NCBI GenBank assembly: GCA_027296925.1
Contig: JAPUIP010000663.1
Coordinates: forward strand, 1-7,260
Source: Candidatus Poribacteria bacterium
GTDB lineage: Bacteria; Poribacteria; WGA-4E; PCPOR2b
Reading direction: 5' to 3'
DNA: 7,260 nt
The position numbers and the translations under genes are program-made. This document shows positions 5,166-7,260 of this stretch, piece after piece; position 1 is the first letter of the stretch; each line of letters opens with the position of its first letter. The notes under the pieces were generated by a model that saw only the letters and a program-made list of their open reading frames with translations, ran no database searches and was not told the origin of the DNA.

Positions 5166-6119
5166 ATGAAATCCGACAAAATACTAATCGTTGATGACCG
5201 CGCCGATATCCGGTCTCTGATTGAAAACATCCTGCGTGACCAAGAGTATGAGCACATCCTATCGGCTACCTCGGGGCCAGAAGCGTTGGAAGTTGTTGAG
5301 CGAGAGCTTCCGGACCTAATCTTACTGGATTTGACAATGCCGCAAATGGACGGTTACCAGGTCTGCGAACAATTACAAGCGAATGAAGAGACGAGGCCGA
5401 TTCCCATCATTGTGATGTCTGAAAAAAGGTCGTCTCAAGACCTGCAGCGGAGCTTCGAGGTCGGTGCGATGGACTATATTACCAAACCGATTGACGCGAT
5501 TGAACTGTCAGCACGAACGGCCTCCGCACTAAAACTCAAGAGAACTTACGATGCTCTAATAAGCGCTTATAATGAAATCACATTGCTCAACCAGCATTTG
5601 GAAGAGCTCAGTACAACCGATGAGTTGACCGGCGTGAAAAATGCCCGTTGTTTTTGGGACTATCTCTCAAGAGAGATTCAAAAATTTACCCGATTCCAAC
5701 TCCCGCTTTCGTTGATTATAGCAGATCTTGATGACTTCAAGAAGATTAACGATACCTATGGACACTTAGTGGGGGATCAGGTTCTGAGCTATTCTGGTCA
5801 ACTTTTTCGGCAAAATCTCAGAAGTTACGATCTCGTTGCACGCTACGGTGGGGAGGAATTCGCGTTTTTGCTTGTGAATACAGAGCTTGCCCAGGCGGCG
5901 GTCGTTGCCGAGAAAGTCCGACAGATGGTTAGCGAAGCGCAAATCGATATCGGCCACGAGAAACTGCAATGCACGATGAGTCTCGGCGTTGCGTCATTGA
6001 CACCAGATACACCGCCGGAAAATGTAACGGCGCAATTCCTAGTTGAGCGAGCAGATCGCGCGCTTTATGCTGCGAAGAGAGGCGGGAAAAATCGGGTTAT
6101 TTTGGAAGATGCTCAATGA
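5166..6119 (+). CDS. Response regulator diguanylate cyclase (REC-GGDEF, PleD/WspR-like)
   Basis: A 317-residue soluble two-domain protein. The receiver domain (about 4-122) has acidic pair D10-D11, phosphoacceptor D55 in LLDLTMP, S85 at the switch position and K107 in YITKP. A helical linker (about 125-150, probably coiled coil) leads to the GGDEF domain (about 150-315) with DELTGVKN (152-159), DLDDFKKIND (187-196) and the active site G228-G-E-E-F232. R219xxD222, exactly five residues before GGEEF, is the product-inhibition I-site. The enzyme is therefore predicted to make cyclic di-GMP from two GTP when phosphorylated as a dimer, with feedback inhibition. No EAL or HD-GYP domain and no partner kinase are present here. 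GGAG (5155-5158) lies 7 nt before ATG 5166. The stop is TGA. What it controls is unknown. Confidence 0.95.
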   Translation: MKSDKILIVDDRADIRSLIENILRDQEYEHILSATSGPEALEVVERELPDLILLDLTMPQMDGYQVCEQLQANEETRPIPIIVMSEKRSSQDLQRSFEVGAMDYITKPIDAIELSARTASALKLKRTYDALISAYNEITLLNQHLEELSTTDELTGVKNARCFWDYLSREIQKFTRFQLPLSLIIADLDDFKKINDTYGHLVGDQVLSYSGQLFRQNLRSYDLVARYGGEEFAFLLVNTELAQAAVVAEKVRQMVSEAQIDIGHEKLQCTMSLGVASLTPDTPPENVTAQFLVERADRALYAAKRGGKNRVILEDAQ

Positions 6120-6149
6120 CAGGAAGCCTCTACAACGACACAAAATCGC

Positions 6150-6178
6150 TTGGCTTTGGTTAGTCGATGTGTTATAAT
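6150..6178 (+). promoter_or_regulatory. Sigma-70 promoter for superoxide dismutase
   Basis: A perfect TATAAT (6173-6178) is preceded by TGT, forming an extended -10, with TTGGCT (6150-6155) at 17 bp, four of six matches to the -35 consensus. The start would be near 6185, about 100 nt before ATG 6284. It lies 30 bp after the cyclase stop, so the dismutase is probably its own unit. Confidence 0.75.
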
Positions 6179-6191
6179 GTAAAATGATTGA

Positions 6192-6244
6192 CGCACAGTG
6201 TGTTTGGAATTTCTGTGCGGGCTGATCGTTGATTAATCATCAAC
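6192..6244 (+). promoter_or_regulatory. Two inverted repeats in the superoxide dismutase leader
   Basis: CGCACAG (6192-6198) is the exact inverse of CTGTGCG (6213-6219), with a 14-nt loop. Nine bases further, GTTGAT (6228-6233) is the exact inverse of ATCAAC (6239-6244) around TAATC. Both lie just downstream of the predicted start, suited either to repressor binding or to mRNA hairpins. Neither matches the Fur consensus that I know. The role is inferred from position only. Confidence 0.45.
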
Positions 6245-6283
6245 TCCAAATGAAAACACTTAATCTCAAGGAGGAAAAGCTGA

Positions 6284-6898
6284 ATGGCACACGAATTACC
6301 TGACCTTCCGTATGCACATGATGCTCTCGCACCACATATCGATGCGCAGACAATGGAAATCCATCATGGCCGGCACCACCAGGCTTATATCAATAATCTC
6401 AACACCGCTCTTGAGGGGCTTGATGACCTGGCGGCTTTGTCTGTCGAAGAATTGCTTCGTAACGTCGATCGGGTGCCGGAAGCCAAGCGCCAAGCCGTGA
6501 TTAACAACGGGGGTGGACATGCCAACCACTCGCTTTTCTGGACGATTATGAGCCCCAACGGCGGTGGTACCCCAACCGGTGAACTCGCGGCGGCGATTGA
6601 CGCGGCATTTGGATCAATGAAGGCTACCAAAGAAGCGTTTACAACAGCCGCAACGACCCGTTTCGGATCCGGCTGGGCCTGGTGCGTCGTTGATGAAAAT
6701 GGTGGTCTGCAGATTTACTCTACTGCCAACCAAGATAGCCCCCTTATGCAGGGACACACACCGATACTCGGTCTCGACGTGTGGGAGCACGCCTACTATC
6801 TGAATTACCAGAACAGGCGTCCGGACTACATAGAAGCCTTTGGTAATGTCATTAACTGGGATGAGGTTGCCAGACGCTACGCCGCAGCAAAAGGCTAA
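6284..6898 (+). CDS. sodA: Superoxide dismutase, Mn-type (Fe/Mn family)
   Basis: A 204-residue cytoplasmic enzyme that dismutates superoxide to oxygen and hydrogen peroxide; there is no signal peptide. Metal ligands are H27 in MEIHHGRHHQAY, H82 in HANHSLFW, and D165 and H169 in the signature DVWEHAYY (165-172). NNGGGHANH in the N-terminal half and Q150 in STANQDSPLM are the positions that mark Mn-preferring members; Fe-type enzymes instead carry a glutamine in the N-terminal half. Cambialistic use of Fe cannot be excluded. Strong AAGGAGG (6268-6274) lies 9 nt before ATG 6284. Its hydrogen peroxide product would be a substrate class for the peroxiredoxin-like selenoprotein about 2 kb upstream, though they are separate units. 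A weak stem-loop with a T-rich tail follows the stop. Confidence 0.96.
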   Translation: MAHELPDLPYAHDALAPHIDAQTMEIHHGRHHQAYINNLNTALEGLDDLAALSVEELLRNVDRVPEAKRQAVINNGGGHANHSLFWTIMSPNGGGTPTGELAAAIDAAFGSMKATKEAFTTAATTRFGSGWAWCVVDENGGLQIYSTANQDSPLMQGHTPILGLDVWEHAYYLNYQNRRPDYIEAFGNVINWDEVARRYAAAKG

Positions 6899-6911
6899 AG
6901 CGGTCATCAAA

Positions 6912-6939
6912 CCGGAATTCGATGAAGTCGGATTTTGTT
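6912..6939 (+). terminator. Weak terminator-like hairpin after superoxide dismutase
   Basis: CCG (6912-6914) pairs with CGG (6929-6931) and TTC (6918-6920) with GAA (6923-6925), the two short stems separated by a G-T pair and mismatches, followed by ATTTTGTT. The stem is poor, so this is only a candidate. Confidence 0.3.
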
Positions 6940-6947
6940 AAAAAGAC

Positions 6948-6977
6948 TTGACATCCCAGATAACGTCTATGTATACT
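6948..6977 (+). promoter_or_regulatory. Sigma-70 promoter for the T-box transcript
   Basis: A consensus TTGACA (6948-6953), 18-bp spacer, then TATACT (6972-6977; five of six). The start would be near 6984, immediately ahead of the T-box leader, which supports both calls. Confidence 0.75.
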
Positions 6978-6983
6978 TAAGCA

Positions 6984-7260
6984 CCCCAATCTGGCAGTAA
7001 AACTTCGTTGATAAAAGCGATGAAGGGGAGGAGTAAGTCGCCCGGTCTTGACAGAGAGGGAGGTTCACCGGCTGAGAGGCCTCCTAAAGTAACCCCGACT
7101 GAATGTCGCCCTGGAGCTGCTTGCCTGAAACGCCAAGTAAGGCTAGCCGGCTTGATGCCCGTTAACGCATCCCAATGAGTGCCCTTTTGAAAACAGGACT
7201 TCGCTGGCAAGAGGGAATTGGAGTGGTACCACGGTAAGGTCTTCAGAATGAGCCCTTCTC
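6984..7260 (+). promoter_or_regulatory. T-box riboswitch leader, specifier GUC (valine), cut by the right edge
   Basis: T-box leaders sense uncharged tRNA and control aminoacyl-tRNA synthetase or amino-acid genes. Stem I shows the K-turn strands GATGA and GGA flanked by AGC/GCT and AGGG/CCCT. Next are AGTA (7032-7035) opposite GAA (7101-7103), the loop E motif, then upper helix AGTCG (7036-7040) with CGACT (7096-7100). AGAGAG (7053-7058) is followed by a GGAGG (7059-7063)/CCTCC (7080-7084) stem. Stem III is GATGC (7154-7158)/GCATC (7167-7171) around loop CCGTTAAC. The T-box core TGGTACC (7224-7230) closes the set. One base after GAA lies GTC (7105-7107) followed by G, the specifier position, so tRNA-Val is predicted. 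The variable T7227 would pair with discriminator A73, consistent with tRNA-Val. The expected target is valS, outside the window. The terminator or sequestering half is cut off. Confidence 0.93.

Noticed and set aside
6977..7210. Minus-strand open frame of 77 codons at the right end
   Set aside because: It is antisense to a well-supported T-box leader and has no family resemblance.

Overview
The window is a stretch of ordinary bacterial chromosome of roughly balanced base composition, containing seven complete protein genes, one gene cut by the left edge, and a T-box leader cut by the right edge. The promoters that can be read follow the vegetative sigma-70 pattern (TTGACA, 17-18 bp, TATAAT-like, often with a TGn extension). 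The gene mix (GDP-mannose dehydratase, HemW, Mn-type superoxide dismutase, REC-GGDEF protein, T-box, selenoprotein) together with short composite intergenic repeats suggests a free-living or host-associated, mostly environmental lineage outside the best-studied phyla. A poribacteria- or deltaproteobacteria-like uncultured bacterium is a guess only; nothing in the window fixes the taxon.

Layout. 1-357 (minus): start of gmd, read from a very good promoter at 576-604 that is followed by two tandem 19-bp repeats. 691-1638 (minus): D-2-hydroxyacid dehydrogenase with its own promoter at 1722-1750. Back to back with it, a plus-strand promoter at 1764-1792 leads into a probable three-gene run: a small two-helix membrane protein (1962-2384), hemW (2448-3584) and a peroxiredoxin-like gene (3616-4101). 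4102-4440 is non-coding and carries stem-loop-forming repeats. Then come a glycerophosphodiester phosphodiesterase (4458-5135) and, 30 nt on, a REC-GGDEF diguanylate cyclase (5166-6119). A Mn-type superoxide dismutase (6284-6898) has its own strong promoter and a leader containing inverted repeats. The window ends in a T-box riboswitch (about 6984-7260+) whose specifier reads as GUC (valine), so a valyl-tRNA synthetase gene probably lies just beyond the right edge.

The main discovery is at 3616-4101. A naive reading sees only a TTG-initiated fragment from 3778, but the same frame is open upstream from GTG 3616 except for one TGA (3757-3759). That TGA sits exactly where the peroxidatic cysteine of the RGxWCPxC-type peroxiredoxin-like family belongs, and conserved residues flank it on both sides. 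Other genes here use TGA as a normal stop. The simplest reading is a selenocysteine-containing peroxiredoxin-like protein (161 aa, Sec48) with an unusual UxxS active site, plus potential stem-loops immediately 3' of the TGA that may act as a bacterial SECIS element. Together with the superoxide dismutase this gives the window a peroxide/superoxide defence component, although the two genes are in separate transcription units.
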